Part shown: positions 9,404 through 21,211 of the stretch, piece by piece
Position numbering within the stretch: position 1 is the first letter of the stretch
Layout of the letters: every line of letters begins with the position of its first letter
NCBI RefSeq assembly: GCF_001039355.2
Contig: NW_019773936.1
Location: forward strand, 107,992-171,991
Direction of reading: 5' to 3'
Length of the DNA stretch: 64,000 bases
Origin: Lingula anatina
Taxonomy: Eukaryota; Brachiopoda; Lingulata; Lingulida; Lingulidae
Notes under the pieces: generated by a model
The model's database searches: none
Told to the model about the DNA's origin: nothing
What the model saw: only the letters and a program-made list of their open reading frames with translations
Program-made: the position numbers and the translations under genes

Positions 9404-11396
9404 CTAGAACACGAACGCCACAGAAGCATTTAAAACGTTTCCAATTAAAATCCGTCATGTTCATCTGTTTTCGTTATAATACTTCATAATAATACATATA
9501 AACGAACTTTAGGACGTGTTTAACCACAGTTATTTGTTTTGCATATGTGTTTAAGCCATTCATTAACAAAGTTTTTCGACCGTCTGAAAACTTGGGATTT
9601 GGATCAAAACAAGGCATCAAAGCTTTCAAATAGACAGACGCAGGTTATGTGTTCAGATGCATGTAAAAAGTCCGTGACAGCTGTAATAAAATGAAAATAA
9701 ATATCTGAGCTTTTAAATGTATATGATAGAATTTTAGTTTATCATGTTCATTGAAAAGTCTAAATGTAACAGATGGGCGGATGGAGAAAAAGATCGTGAT
9801 ATAGCGATAATTAATCTAGGTTAGGATTTTTAGCTTTGAGTAATTCAAAGCTGTACCTTATTTCGACAGAAATGTATTAGAGGTCATGAATTCGATGTGA
9901 TTTGTCACATATGAGTTACACATTGTACTACAGTATATAGATTTCTAATCAGTAACTTTCATACAGATTTTTTTACCAAGCTCATACTGATAACGGCCCT
10001 CATTTAAAAGAGGTCACCCAGTCAGGTCGACAAGACGTAATTACGACAACCTTCACCTTAACTAATAACAGCCATCTGCTCTTAAATAGATTCAGGTCAA
10101 ATAACATTTTAATGCCCCAAAGAATAGTGGCTATCAATCCTTGTCGTACGGACATTAACAAAAGAAATTCATACAAGCGCTCATTTAGTGCTCATTTAGT
10201 GACGTCATTATCGAATAAGACGCTGTTAAACTACCATGCCATAGAACAAAACTGAGAATCAATCGCAGAACAAACGAGCATCGTTCATCAACCGTGGCGC
10301 GGCATCGATTCAAAGGCAGACGACCAAGAGTGCTAATAGTCTTTTTCCCGCCGTCGACACCATTCATAACAATCGCGGGTCACGTACGATCAGCAGCTGA
10401 GGGCATGGATGAATTAATCAATAGAAAAGCGCGGGAATTAATGGCACTTGTTTATTACTCGGACAGATCGGGCTAGTAATAAACGTGCGTGATTGACGAC
10501 AAACGCAGGAAGTCCCTGCGATCTCGTTTTTTTTTTATGAGTCTTGAGTGGTGTCTCTACAAGGAAAGATATTGAGATATTGTTTGATCTTCGCCTACGC
10601 AAATGGTGCGTTAAACGGAAGATTAGATTACCTAGAAATCGTGGCGATTTGCATCTTTAGCCAGCCGTAACGGGGATCAAATGTTCCAAAAGAGAAATTT
10701 AATCGATCCCTTAAAGTTCATGAAGGATTGTGCAAAACAGATAATCCTTTCTGAGAAAATAACAAAATTCGTTTATACGTAACTGGTTGCTCCAAACATT
10801 TGGTCCCGTCATTCATGTAGTACTTTCTTCAATCAGACAGATCACCATTTTGATTAAATGGTCAATTGGTTAAACGAAAATTCCAAAAACTCTTTTTTCG
10901 TTTGGCATAAATAAAACCCCTTATTAACTGGCCAACTTTTAATCAATTTATATATTGAGTTTGTCATTGATGCGTTAATAAATAACGTACTACGCGGGAT
11001 GGAGGAAATATTGTATGCATTTTATGGTGAAAGGTTCAACGTACAGCTGTACTTTCCTGTGCTTCTTATACGTAAGATCCCAAAGGGATCTAATATCAAA
11101 TCAAACAATGTTCTTGAAACGAGCAAATTAATTCTTGAGACATAACATCAAATATTTTTTTTCTATGATAGCACTTGAATTATTTCAAAAGAAAGAAAGT
11201 GCAACAAGTGGAAGGTCTACAAGGAAGTCATTTTGGACTGTGAAGCTTCAGGTCGCTTAGATAAATCGGGGTGGAGTGTGTGAAACACGTCTTATTTACC
11301 TACTGTAGAAAAATCCTTACAAATATGCAATGCATTTATATATAGTAAGAAAACATTATTTGACAGACTATTTAAGCTTATAAGAGGTAGACATAA

Positions 11397-11446
<50 letters not shown>

Positions 11447-11655
11447 AGCTTATGGTTAAACATGTATCTGCAAGCGTTCTTGAAGTGTAAAATGAAACAC
11501 CATTAACTATGTGAGATGATAAATAGACGAAAACTGCTATAACTACACTGTATAACATATAACAATTAATAAAATATAAAAAGAGTGAAATCAGTTTACA
11601 ATGAGATCATGCATTCTAAAAGGATTAAGCCGTCTTAATATATATAAACACCTAC
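9404..11655 (-). other. Intron between exons 4 and 3
   Basis: AT-rich intron. It contains a perfect CRE-type palindrome TGACGTCA at 10200-10207 directly after two tandem copies of GCTCATTTAGT, and a (TTA)n microsatellite at 11398-11445. No exon was seen. Confidence 0.7.
11398..11445. repeat. (TTA)n microsatellite
   Basis: Sixteen trinucleotide units in the intron 5' of exon 4. Confidence 0.95.
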
Positions 11656-11851
11656 CTCTTCTTCGCCGTAAGTAAAATTCTTGTATTCATCCTCTGCTCG
11701 TCTTTTGACTTCCTCTGAGAAGTTTCTGTACGCTTCACTCTCAGGTTTTCTCAGGGTGATTGTCATGAGAGCCTCGTAAGCCTTGCGGGCGCGCTGATTT
11801 TCGGCATCCGTGTCGCTGGCATTATACCAGGGGCGGGCACTTTGGTTTTTG
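11656..11851 (-). CDS. NPR-like receptor exon 3: ANF-receptor domain
   Basis: This 196-bp exon encodes about residues 300-365. It begins with one base completing Ser after the exon 2 AG (acceptor ...TTTATAG) and ends in phase 0 at GAG|GTAGGT. Recognisable segments are SARPWYNAS, ARKAYEALMTITLRKPES and NFTYGEEE; natriuretic receptors have RPW, an A.QA...T....P helix and NFT-E in the same order. Three N-glycosylation sequons are visible (NAS, NFS, NFT), fitting an extracellular segment. The preceding intron is 3.3 kb and the next 2.25 kb. Confidence 0.93.
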
Positions 11852-12627
11852 CTATAAAAAATCATACATTTTCGTTTAAAGATTTGTTTTAAATTGGTAG
11901 AATGTTTACGTTCAATAGAAAACTTAATAAGCTCTTAACTAAAAACTGAAAAAAAAAATCGAGGTTTAGTTGTTTGCGCGTTTGTATATATGTTATTAGA
12001 ACACAATCAATTGTGACTGCACACTACGGGCTATTGCAAATGCATATTTGCTATATATACATGTATCTGCAACAGTCAGTTTTTGGTATTGCACATGGCA
12101 CTAACCATTTAATTCTTGTCTTGCATTTCTTGGGGATATTGATGCTTTCTTCATTCTTATTATCTTTATCTTGTCTGAAAATTCGGCAGCCATTACAGCC
12201 CACCGGCTAAATGGAGGTCATATGCGACCATTTTTCTTACAAGGTTTAATTAAGATGCAAGGTACTGGCGTCCCTTGAAACAATGTACCCCAGTAGGCAT
12301 GCTATTTATGTCGGTGATGGCCATTTCATCCCACGCTTGAATTAGATTATCAAGTCACCATTGATTTTATCATTAATCGAGACAATCACACAAATCATAC
12401 ACAATATGGACGGCAAGGATTAGGCCACTAATATTCATATCAATATAATTCCAGTTATCGATGATGACACTACTTTTTAAAGCAATGTGCATCATAAAGC
12501 AAGAGCTGCGAAAGTGCGAAATCAATTACAATGACTGTTTACGGGATATTTTGTAAAAGGAAAAGAACATGAAAGAAAGGAAAAAAAATGGCGGGGACAT
12601 TAAAAAAACAGCAGGTTTGGCCACCCA

Positions 12628-13206
12628 TCACTGTATTGATTGCAAAACTTGAATGCACCCCACTAATAAGTGCACTGTGGTATGACCACACGGGGGTGGG
12701 GGGGGGGGGGAAGCAACCATTTTAGAACTCGAAAGAGTCATAAGTCGCCTATGGAAAGTATGGCAGGGTATTCCAAAATGGAGATTAAAGCAATAATAAC
12801 TCTTCCTTTGAGATTCAAAATTCCGCATGAAATACATTGTAAACAACGCATGGAAATATATTCTATTGTATTTTACCACTAAAACGGCCGTTATTGCAGT
12901 AAAACTAAAATCTGTACTTGTCAATCGGGCTTTCGATGCTTTCATCAAGGCATTCGTTGCTAATGACGTAATGGTGTCACGCGGATTCTCGCGTTCATTC
13001 GAGACCAAAATAACATATGGCACCAAACGCATTAATACAGACGCAGACGTAAGTTGCGAGTTTTTGTACAGTGCGTCGGATAACGAAAAGCCCAGAATGG
13101 CACACATTGTGGATATTAATGTATTTTTAACAAAAAGACGAATAATCTCATGAATCTTATATAGTGTTGTTGTTGTCTGCTTTTCCCGCGGTTTTAAGTA
13201 GGTCAA
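12628..13206 (-). other. Unidentified 192-codon open frame, coding status unknown
   Basis: This is the longest open frame in the window apart from exon 1, lying in the intron between exons 3 and 2. An overlapping 108-codon frame is open on the opposite strand (12827-13153). I do not recognise either product. The composition (Thr- and Ser-rich, e.g. ITSLATNALMKASKARLTST) has no clear domain, signal peptide or membrane span. It could be a fragment of an unknown repeat, a conserved non-coding block or chance. No splice sites join it to the receptor in frame in any way I could justify. Confidence 0.2.
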
Positions 13207-13240
13207 CAGTGACTATGCGATGTCAGAGAGAGCTCCGTCA

Positions 13241-13266
13241 GTTAAAATCTCTTAAGAGATTTTAAC
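13241..13266. repeat. 26-bp perfect palindrome
   Basis: GTTAAAATCTCTT is followed directly by its exact reverse complement, with no loop. It could extrude as a cruciform or be a fused pair of terminal inverted repeats of a small element. Confidence 0.9.
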
Positions 13267-13740
13267 AAAAAACCGTACGTTTAGGAAAAAAACCCTGGAT
13301 TAACTTTGAATGCAGGAATGGGGTCGCTGACCATTGGTAAGTACGGGAAAATTGCCATTTTTTCCAGAAAAATCGTATTTTTGGCCAAAACGAAGAGTTA
13401 TTATGACTTTAAATACAATGACGACTCTGTGCAGTGTACATGTAGCTGTAGAGACTGGGTTCCTATCCCTAGATCGATCTAACGGGGTTTCTCGCTTAGT
13501 GGCTTACATGTCTGGCACGCCTGCTAAAGCTGCTAAACGATACTTAAATACCACCTATCTAAGCCGCTTAAGTTAATTGCAATTAACCCATAATCCCCTT
13601 GGAGATAGTTCGATCCAAAGTTAGTACTATAGCCTCTGGGCAAGGTCTCTAAGGTAATAAAATTAATGCCGTCACGAACTGATGCACGGAGGGAACGAGT
13701 ATTTGAATGCCAGAACTTTGAAGTATTTATTATTTGGGGG

Positions 13741-15814
13741 TGGGGGGGGGGGCAGGGAGCCTGTGTCCAATACATGTATAAATGTGCAGAGCACGTCTCT
13801 ATAACTTCAGTTTGCTTGGTCAATTCTCAAAAGTTAAGATAAGTAATGACTGATGATGTACAAAGAGAACGTCTTGCTGAGCTGCTTCTCTTGTCTCTAG
13901 AGTTCATATTATTTTAGATTGATATTTTACTCCCAGTGAGGGTCCGTTAATTGCTTTACTACGGACAGCTGATCGAAGAGCCGGACCTAAAAAATGTCAC
14001 AATATTCTATCCGAATCTCTCAATCATATACCATTATAGGGTAAATGTACAGTAACAAGAAACGCGTTTATTCGTAGGTCGATTTTTGTCTGTAGTTTAA
14101 CACAGCTGTAAGGCAATCAGATGAAAGACAATAATCATAACAATATATCTCCTATACCTCATTTCTACTTTCATGCAGACAAAATCGACTTTAAATGATA
14201 GGGCCCTAGAACAAAGCATGTTAATCTAGCTCTCCTCGATATAAGAAATCTCGAGTTTATTGTTTTTGCCTTCTTTAGCTAACAAATGAGCGGAAATAGC
14301 CAATCGAGATGAATTCTTAACCGATTGTATAATCAATCGAGTAGATTTATTGAATGAAATTCGACTGCCGTAAATGCGTCGTTTTTGTATATCTAAGGCA
14401 GACATTTGGTTTATAAACACAACTTGCGTCAGGAAAAGGTATGCTTCTTCCCATTAAGTCCAATTCGATCCAGCAAAAAAGAAATGTGCTTCTAAATGTT
14501 TTTACGGACAACCTGCAGCAACCTGCGCCCGTCTGCTAGTAGAATATAAGGAAAAACACCGTAAAACACTTATGGATATTAATACGCGCCAGTGGCTGAA
14601 CTTGTTGTGGCATCATATACATACTGAACTGAGTAACTGTTAAATCCCACATCCCTATAGTTCTGCTACCATTAATTAATGGTCAATTTTAACAACCTGA
14701 GGAAGAAGGGAGGGGGGGGGCACAAAACGCAGGGGTACATTTAAACCAATTAACCAAAATTACATTAAATGTCCTTATATGTTACGAAAATGTTATCTGA
14801 TATATTAATTCATATTACGTATTTAGGCGCAGTATTTATACAACGTTAACTTCACCCGGCAACTACAACCATTAGCACTATATACTACTCGCTTTTCCAA
14901 TGAGAGGTAATTGCATTAAATAAAATACTATTAGAGTACGACTAATTTTAAAGCCCTTTTATATGTGCGGGTTGTGTGTGTGCTTTCGCATATGCTATCG
15001 GCCTTGGAGCATTTTGTCTATTGCTCCATCTGTCCCCTACCACCGCGTGGCTATGTTTTACATTCGTTCGGGGTAAATTAACCTACCCGTACAACTTCGG
15101 TCTAAATTGTACTATAGTCACAGTTTTTGTCCACATTAGAAACACCGAACCTACCTGCTAAACAAGTCAATGTTGAAGAAGACATATTCTCCATTGATGA
15201 AATTCAGCTCCTCTGCCTTCAGCATGATCTCACGGACAGAGGCGGGAGAAGCGCACAGTACCACGACTGGAACAAACAATACATATTAACTTATATGTGA
15301 CAGCGAGTGAGAAATGAGTTACTGCATTGCGAAATCCACAAAAGATATTCGTCAAATTTTATTAAATTGTGATGAAATTAATAAAACTTTATTGAAATTG
15401 ATACACATGTAAGTATTTGCCATTCTGTGAATTTCACATCGTTTAATTTGATGCTAATCATAAGTAATCAAAATGCAAAAAGTTTACATATGTATAAATG
15501 CATCAATAGAATACAATGGTGGCTTACAACGAACAAGATGAAATCACTTTAAAACATAATGAGAATCTTAGTACACATGAAAAAATTTCGTTAACTATGG
15601 CGTCACTTATTAATTCCAAGATAGATCTTCAGACGACGTGCGTAGGGTTATCATACTCTGATCATAAGATACAGTTTATTAAAAAAGCGTTGCCTGATTG
15701 CATGGTTTTGTTCAAACCAAAATTGGTTGGAGTCTGACAACACATTTAAATCTAAAACCGCATAGCGTAGTGGTAAAACTCTCATGGAATGAACGCGCAT
15801 AATTAAACGCACCG
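13741..15814. repeat. Duplication A, copy 1 (contains exon 2a)
   Basis: About 2.07 kb that is repeated directly after the single N at 15815. Alignment by eye: CAGGGAGCCTGTGTCC at 13753 matches 15841, and AAACGCACCG at 15805 matches 17892. Differences are scattered substitutions and short indels, for example in the stretch after GTTGTGGCATCAT. The block starts in a G-run and stops at the N. Confidence 0.95.
15155..15266 (-). CDS. NPR-like receptor exon 2, proximal copy (2a)
   Basis: This copy encodes the same 112 bp and the same peptide as the one 2.09 kb upstream, with the same acceptor (TTCCAG) and donor (AG|GTAGGT). It is the copy nearer exon 3. Joined to exon 1 it gives ...SLNAR-I-VVLCASP, and joined to exon 3 it gives ...NIDLFS-S-KNQSARPW, both in frame. 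The equivalent segment of vertebrate NPRs (VVFLCASP-like to YVFFNIDLFG) is in the same place, so the order is as expected. The flanking intron differs from the other copy by scattered substitutions and small indels, and a single N at 15815 separates the two blocks. Confidence 0.85.
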
Positions 15815-15815
15815 N
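15815..15815. other. Single-N contig junction 1
   Basis: One N separates copies 1 and 2 of duplication A, followed by a G-rich run that appears to be the low-complexity start of the next contig. Confidence 0.95.
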
Positions 15816-17901
15816 GGGGGGGGGGGGAGGGGGGGGGGGGCAGGGAGCCTGTGTCCAATACATGTATAAATGTGCAGAGCACGTCTCTATAACTTCAGTT
15901 TGCTTGGTCAATTCTCAAAAGTTAAGATAAGTAATGACTGATGATGTACAAAGACAAAGCATTGCTGAGCTGCTTCGCTTGTCTCTAGAGTTCATATTAT
16001 TTTAGATTGATATTTTACTCCCAGTGAGGGTCCGTTAATTGCTTTACTACGGACAGCTGATCGAAGAGCCGGACCTAAAAAATGTCACAATATTCTCTCC
16101 GAATCTCTCAATCATATACCATTATAGGGTAAATGTACAGTAACAAGAAACGCGTTTATTCGTAGGTCGATTTTTGTCTGTAGTTTAACACAGCTAGCTG
16201 TAAGACAATCAGATGAAAGACAATAATCATAACAATATATCTCCTATACCTCATTTCTACTTTCATGCAGACAAAATCGACTTTAAATGATAGGGCCCTA
16301 GAACAAAGCGTGTTAATCTAGCTCTCCTCGATATAAGAAATCTCGAGTTTATTGTTTTTGCCTTCTTAAGCTAACAAATAAGCGGAAATAGCCAATCGAG
16401 ATGAATTCTTAACCGATTGTATAATCAATCGAGTAGATTTATTGAATGAAATTCGACTGCCGTAAATGCGTCGTTTTTGTATATCTAAGGCAGACATTTG
16501 GTTTATAAACACAACTTGCGTCAGGAAAAGGTATGCTTCTTCCCATTAAGTCCAATTTGATCCAGCAAAAAAGAAATGTGCTTCTAAATGTTTTAACGGA
16601 CAACCTGCAGCAACCTGCGCCCGTCTGCTAGTAGAATATAAGGAAAAACACCGTAAAACACTTATGGATATTAATACGCGCCAGTGGCTGAACTTGTTGT
16701 GGCATCATTTATACTGAACTGAGTAACTGTTAAATCCCACATCCCTATAGTTCTGCTACCATTAATTAATGGTCGATTTTAACAACATGAGGAAGAATGG
16801 AGGGGGGGGGGGCACAAAACGTAGGGGTACATTTTAACCATTACATTAAATGTCCTTATAGGCCTATGTTACGAAAATGTTATCTGATATATTAATTCAT
16901 ATTACGTATTTAGGCGCAGTATTTATACAACGTTAACTTCACCGGCAACTACAACCAATAGCACTATATACTACTCGCTTTTCCAATGAGAGGTAATTGA
17001 ATTAAATAAAATACAATTAGAGTACGACTAATTGTAAAGCCCTTTTATATATGCGGGTTGTGTGTGTGCTTGCGCATATGCTATCGGCCGTGGAGCGTTT
17101 TGTCTATTGCTCCATCTGTCCCCTACCACCGCGTGGCTATGTTTTACATTCGTTCGGGGTAAATTAACCTACCCGTACAACTTCGGTCTAAATTGTACTA
17201 TAGTCACAGTTTTTGTCCACATTAGAAACACCGAACCTACCTGCTAAACAAGTCAATGTTGAAGAAGACATATTCTCCATTGATGAAATTCAGCTCTTCT
17301 GCCTTCAGCATGATCTCACGGACAGAGGCGGGAGAAGCGCACAGTACCACGACTGGAACAAACAATTACATATTTACTTATATGTGACAGCGAGTGAGAA
17401 ATGAGTTACTGCATTGCGAAATCCACAGAAGATATTCGTCAAATTTTATTAAATTGTGATGAAATTAATAAAACTTTATTGAAATTGATACACATGTAAG
17501 TATTTGCCATTCTGTGAATTTCACATCGTTTAATTTGATGCTAATCATAAGTAATCGAAATGCAAAAAGTTTACATATGTATAAATGCATCAATAGAATA
17601 CAATGGTGGCTTACAACGAACAAGATGAAATCACTTTAAAACATCATGAGAATCTTAGTACACATGAAAAAATTTCGTTAACTATGGCGTCTCTTATTAA
17701 TTCCAAGATAGATCTTCAGACGACGTGCGTAGGGTTATCATACTCTGATCATAAGATGCAGTTTATTAAAAAAGCGTTGCCTGATTGCATGGTTTTGTTC
17801 AAACCAAAATTGGTTGGAGTCTGACAACACATTTAAATCTAAAACCGCATAGCGTAGTGGTAAACCTCTCATGGAATGAACGCGCATAAACAAACGCACC
17901 G
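15816..17901. repeat. Duplication A, copy 2 (contains exon 2b)
   Basis: Second copy, offset 2087-2088 bases from the first, continuing into unique sequence after 17901. Synonymous coding difference in exon 2; few-percent divergence in the intron. Confidence 0.95.
17241..17352 (-). CDS. NPR-like receptor exon 2, distal copy (2b)
   Basis: This 112-bp exon encodes about residues 263-299, including VVLCASPASVREIM and GEYVFFNIDLFS, a stretch typical of the second lobe of the ANF-receptor domain. The acceptor is ...TTCCAG and the donor is AG|GTAGGT. It enters in phase 1, completing the codon left by exon 1 (A|TC, Ile), and leaves in phase 2, which fits exon 3. It lies in the second copy of a 2.1-kb direct duplication. 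A synonymous GAA/GAG difference is the only coding change I see between the copies. Both copies have intact splice sites. Using both in one transcript would join a phase-2 donor to a phase-1 acceptor and break the frame, so at most one is used per mRNA. Whether it is a real second exon or an uncollapsed haplotype is discussed in the findings. Confidence 0.7.
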
Positions 17902-17912
17902 AATCCTCTATT
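17843..17912 (+). repeat. tRNA-like (possible tRNA-derived SINE head) fragment
   Basis: TAGCGTAGTGG at 17850-17860 fits an RNA polymerase III A box, and GCACCGAATCC at 17896-17906 is close to a B box, 46 bases apart as in a tRNA. I see no acceptor-stem pairing, so it is not an intact tRNA gene. The same A box is at 15763-15773 in the other duplicate, whose B box is cut by the N at 15815. Confidence 0.3.
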
Positions 17913-18316
17913 ATCATACACTGGTATTTTGTTCGCAAATCATTTTCAAGGTGAATAACTGGCATCAACCACTATTTCGCAAATGCTAAGTCGACCTGAC
18001 ACATACAGATTGAAAAGTTCGTGACATATTGAGCGTGTCAGTACAATCCAAGAAATGATTTAACTTTCCTGCCAATCATTTTTTCTGAAAGGTAGTTCGG
18101 TACCGTTCCTACATGTATAGTGTAGCCATCAGTTCAACAGAAAGTCTGGTGATAGTATTCGATGCAGTATGCTTCAACTATTGATTTAATTTAAAACCTC
18201 AAACAGGGAATAGAGGTTTTGATTAAGTTAATCATGGCAGTGCTGTCATTATTCTTATCAGAATTGTTAAAATGGTTATTCTAGACGTTGCCTTGGCATT
18301 TATCTAACCTAAACAA

Positions 18317-18317
18317 N
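18317..18317. other. Single-N contig junction 2
   Basis: One N precedes duplication B copy 1; the other side of that copy also ends at an N (20431). Confidence 0.95.
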
Positions 18318-18755
18318 AGAGAGTATATATATATATATTAATACGGTGTGGTCACAACCCATTTCTTCACCAGTTTACCTGGAGAAACAAAGTAACTTCA
18401 TCTAGCTAAATCATAGTATGTATCTGCACAGAAACAATACGAAAGCACGTTGCCTGATTAAAAAATCAACTTTACAAGTCCTGTACATTGTACCTAGCTG
18501 TATCCCCCTTCAGTTTATAGGTATCATGCAGCTGAATAGCTATTACCGAGAAGCCTATCCCTATACAACTCCCTAAACGAATCCCTCTTGGTTTAATTTG
18601 TAATAATCATTACAGATACTGTAGATTGAAGGAAACACAATGGAAAGAAGTATGGTTTATATTCAAGATGCTTCAAGAACACATATGCAATGTTAAACAA
18701 CTGGAAGAGATTTAGTACAAACAAACCTAGAACTGTGTGTAAATGTCCGCGACAG

Positions 18756-18796
18756 TCAGACAGACGAACTGGCAGACAGACAGACAGACACAGAGA
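18756..18796. repeat. (CAGA)n microsatellite, duplicated near 21018-21072
   Basis: Imperfect CAGA tetranucleotide run present in both copies of duplication B with different unit counts. Confidence 0.85.
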
Positions 18797-18873
18797 AACA
18801 GGCAACCGTATTCCTGGATATCCCCTTAACCTAATTATGTCTTATTTTTCTAGTGGCAAAGATTGCTATTAAA

Positions 18874-18925
<52 letters not shown>

Positions 18926-18966
18926 GTGTGTGTGTGTGCGTGTGTGTGTGTGCGCGCGCGCGCGCG
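18874..18966. repeat. Compound (CT)n(GT)n(CG)n tract
   Basis: A polypyrimidine CT run is followed by GT/GC alternation ending in GCGCGCGC. The second copy at 21148-21221 has fewer units. Confidence 0.95.
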
Positions 18967-20379
18967 GTATAGTAAGCATGACTGGCGTTAATTGAGAAAG
19001 ATAATTATTTTTGTGCTACAATTTGGTCTTGTAATCACTCCTAATAAACATGGTGGCAATTGATTGTGGTGAGGACCCGAGATTCTATTTGAATGCTTGA
19101 TCTGCTATTAATCCTTGTAATCGTTTAACCAAAGCACGGTGGCAGATGTGAATGAGGAGTTCAGCGCACGCGAGCAGACCCATTTGACGAGTTCATCGCA
19201 GACAGATTTCATATTAAGACCAAGGAAATGAGGGCTGTCCAAACAACATATAGTTAATACGCCTGTCACTCCTGTACTGATGCACTGTGTTGTTCATTAC
19301 GTTCATGTTAACAGCAAGTTACAAAGATATCACACGTGTTGTCAAAAATGCACTATATTTGTGTGTGCGTGTGTGTGGCTTTCTTCATTGTATCACCATG
19401 AAAAGATATTGGCAAAATTGTACTCATTCAACTGCTTTGAAATTACTATTAAGAGAGACAAACGTGGAACAAATAATACTAGACTGTATCAATGATGGGA
19501 CAACTTCAAATAAAGCTAATAAGCAATCGTTAAAATAAGGGTCTCAAAAACAAAATAGACTCCAGCCTGGACAGATCGGCAGTTATATCAGTGAAACCGC
19601 TGTTAGTTTATTCTACACGTTAGATTAATTCCCGCCGGAAAGACGTTTCTTTGGGTTAAACTTGCATTAAAAAGTACGATAACCTCGGCTGCGATGCTTG
19701 ACGCACCTCATTTCGTATCATTAAGCAGTTGCTGTGCTTAACCTATATTCCTAGTGTATAAAATTTCGAATTCTGGAGGTTCAAATGTATATGATGTTGC
19801 GGATGATAGGATTTGTCGCACTGATTATTCATCAATTTCCTAAATGTTTTTATGCAAGTTCCTGTGACCCCCCTCCCCCAAACAAAATCAAAGATCTCAG
19901 ATGGAAGGTGACGAGTTGCATTACGATTTTATCTCTTCTCAGCACTTTTCTTAAAAACAGAACTACAAGCTGCAACAAGCAGAACTTTCCAGCATCAAAA
20001 TCACTGGGTATGTTTTCTATATTTTCAACTAATGAGAAAATAGCATGTTTGCTCTAATAAACCAAAAGCTTCAAATAACTGGAAACTGTACATGAAGGAA
20101 CCTTTCGTTAAAACGTTCCGTAATAAGCTGTCACATAAAAAAATAAAAAAATGAAACCACAAAACTACGCATGCGCAATGCAGTACGAATTCCCCTCTTT
20201 TCGTTCACAAAAGCATCATTTGTCAAATATTCATATCGGTGTCAGTTTAATCCTTCCACTATGGCTACAGCCGTTTTTCAAAATCAAGACGGTATCTACT
20301 TAGGGTAGGGGTAGGGTGGAGTAGAGAGGGTGGATGTGGTGGTGGGTTTATGTGTGGGTGAGTCTGGGTGAGTGGTTGC

Positions 20380-20383
<4 letters not shown>

Positions 20384-20420
<37 letters not shown>
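20384..20420. repeat. (GT)n microsatellite at contig end
   Basis: Pure GT run near the end of duplication B copy 1. The other copy has a G-rich run here instead. Confidence 0.95.
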
Positions 20421-20421
<1 letters not shown>

Positions 20422-20430
20422 TGGGGGTAT

Positions 20431-20431
20431 N
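20431..20431. other. Single-N contig junction 3
   Basis: One N closes duplication B copy 1 and is followed by about 148 bases of unique sequence before copy 2. Confidence 0.95.
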
Positions 20432-20579
20432 TGCGCGTTGCGTTAAGGATCGTCGGAGACTGGCACTTTTCGAATAGAATGTCCGCTTGTAGTCAAGGCA
20501 ACTGTGGCTTTGCAGCAAGAGTTTTCCATCAAATACCATAACATTTTTTTTTCTGATCAACAGTCATACGAGTTAGAAA

Positions 20580-21144
20580 ATGAGAGTATATATATATATA
20601 TATTAATACGGTGTGGTCACAACCCATTTCTTCACCAGTTTACCTGGAGAAACAAAGTAACTTCATCTAGCTAAATCATAGTATGTATCTGCACATAAAC
20701 AATACGAAAGCACGTTGCCTGATTAAAAAATCAACTTTACAAGTCCTGTACATTGTACCTAGCTGTATCCCCCTTCAGTTTATAGGTATCATGCAGCTGA
20801 ATAGCTATTACCGAGAAGCCTATCCCTATACAACTCCCTATACGAATCCCTCTTGGTTTAATTTGTAATAATCATTACAGATACTGTAGGTTGAGGGAAA
20901 CACAATGGAAAGAAGTATGGTTTATATTCAAGATGCTTCAAGAACACATATGCAATGTTAAACAACTGGAAGAGATTTAGTACAAACAAACCTAGAACTG
21001 TGTGTAAATGTCCGCGACAGTCAGACAGACAAACTGGCAGACGGACAGACAGACAGACAGACACAGAGACACAGGCAACCGTATTCCTGGATATCCCCTT
21101 AACCTAATTATGTCTTATTTTTCTAGTGGCAAAGATTGCTATTA

Positions 21145-21211
<67 letters not shown>

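Larger units (their letters stand above)
11852..15154 (-). other. Intron between exons 3 and 2a
   Basis: It contains an unidentified open region (12628-13206), a 26-bp perfect palindrome (13241-13266), G-runs at about 12697-12711 and 13735-13752, and the first part of the 2.1-kb duplicated block from about 13741. No recognised exon. Confidence 0.65.
18318..20430. repeat. Duplication B, copy 1 (bounded by N on both sides)
   Basis: About 2.11 kb from GAGAGTATATAT through to a GT-rich run, matching 20580-22665 at an offset of 2263-2265. TTAATACGGTGTGG at 18338 matches 20603, and GCAAGGGTG at 20378 matches 22641. Microsatellites inside differ in length between copies. The copy is an isolated contig between two Ns. 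Confidence 0.95.
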
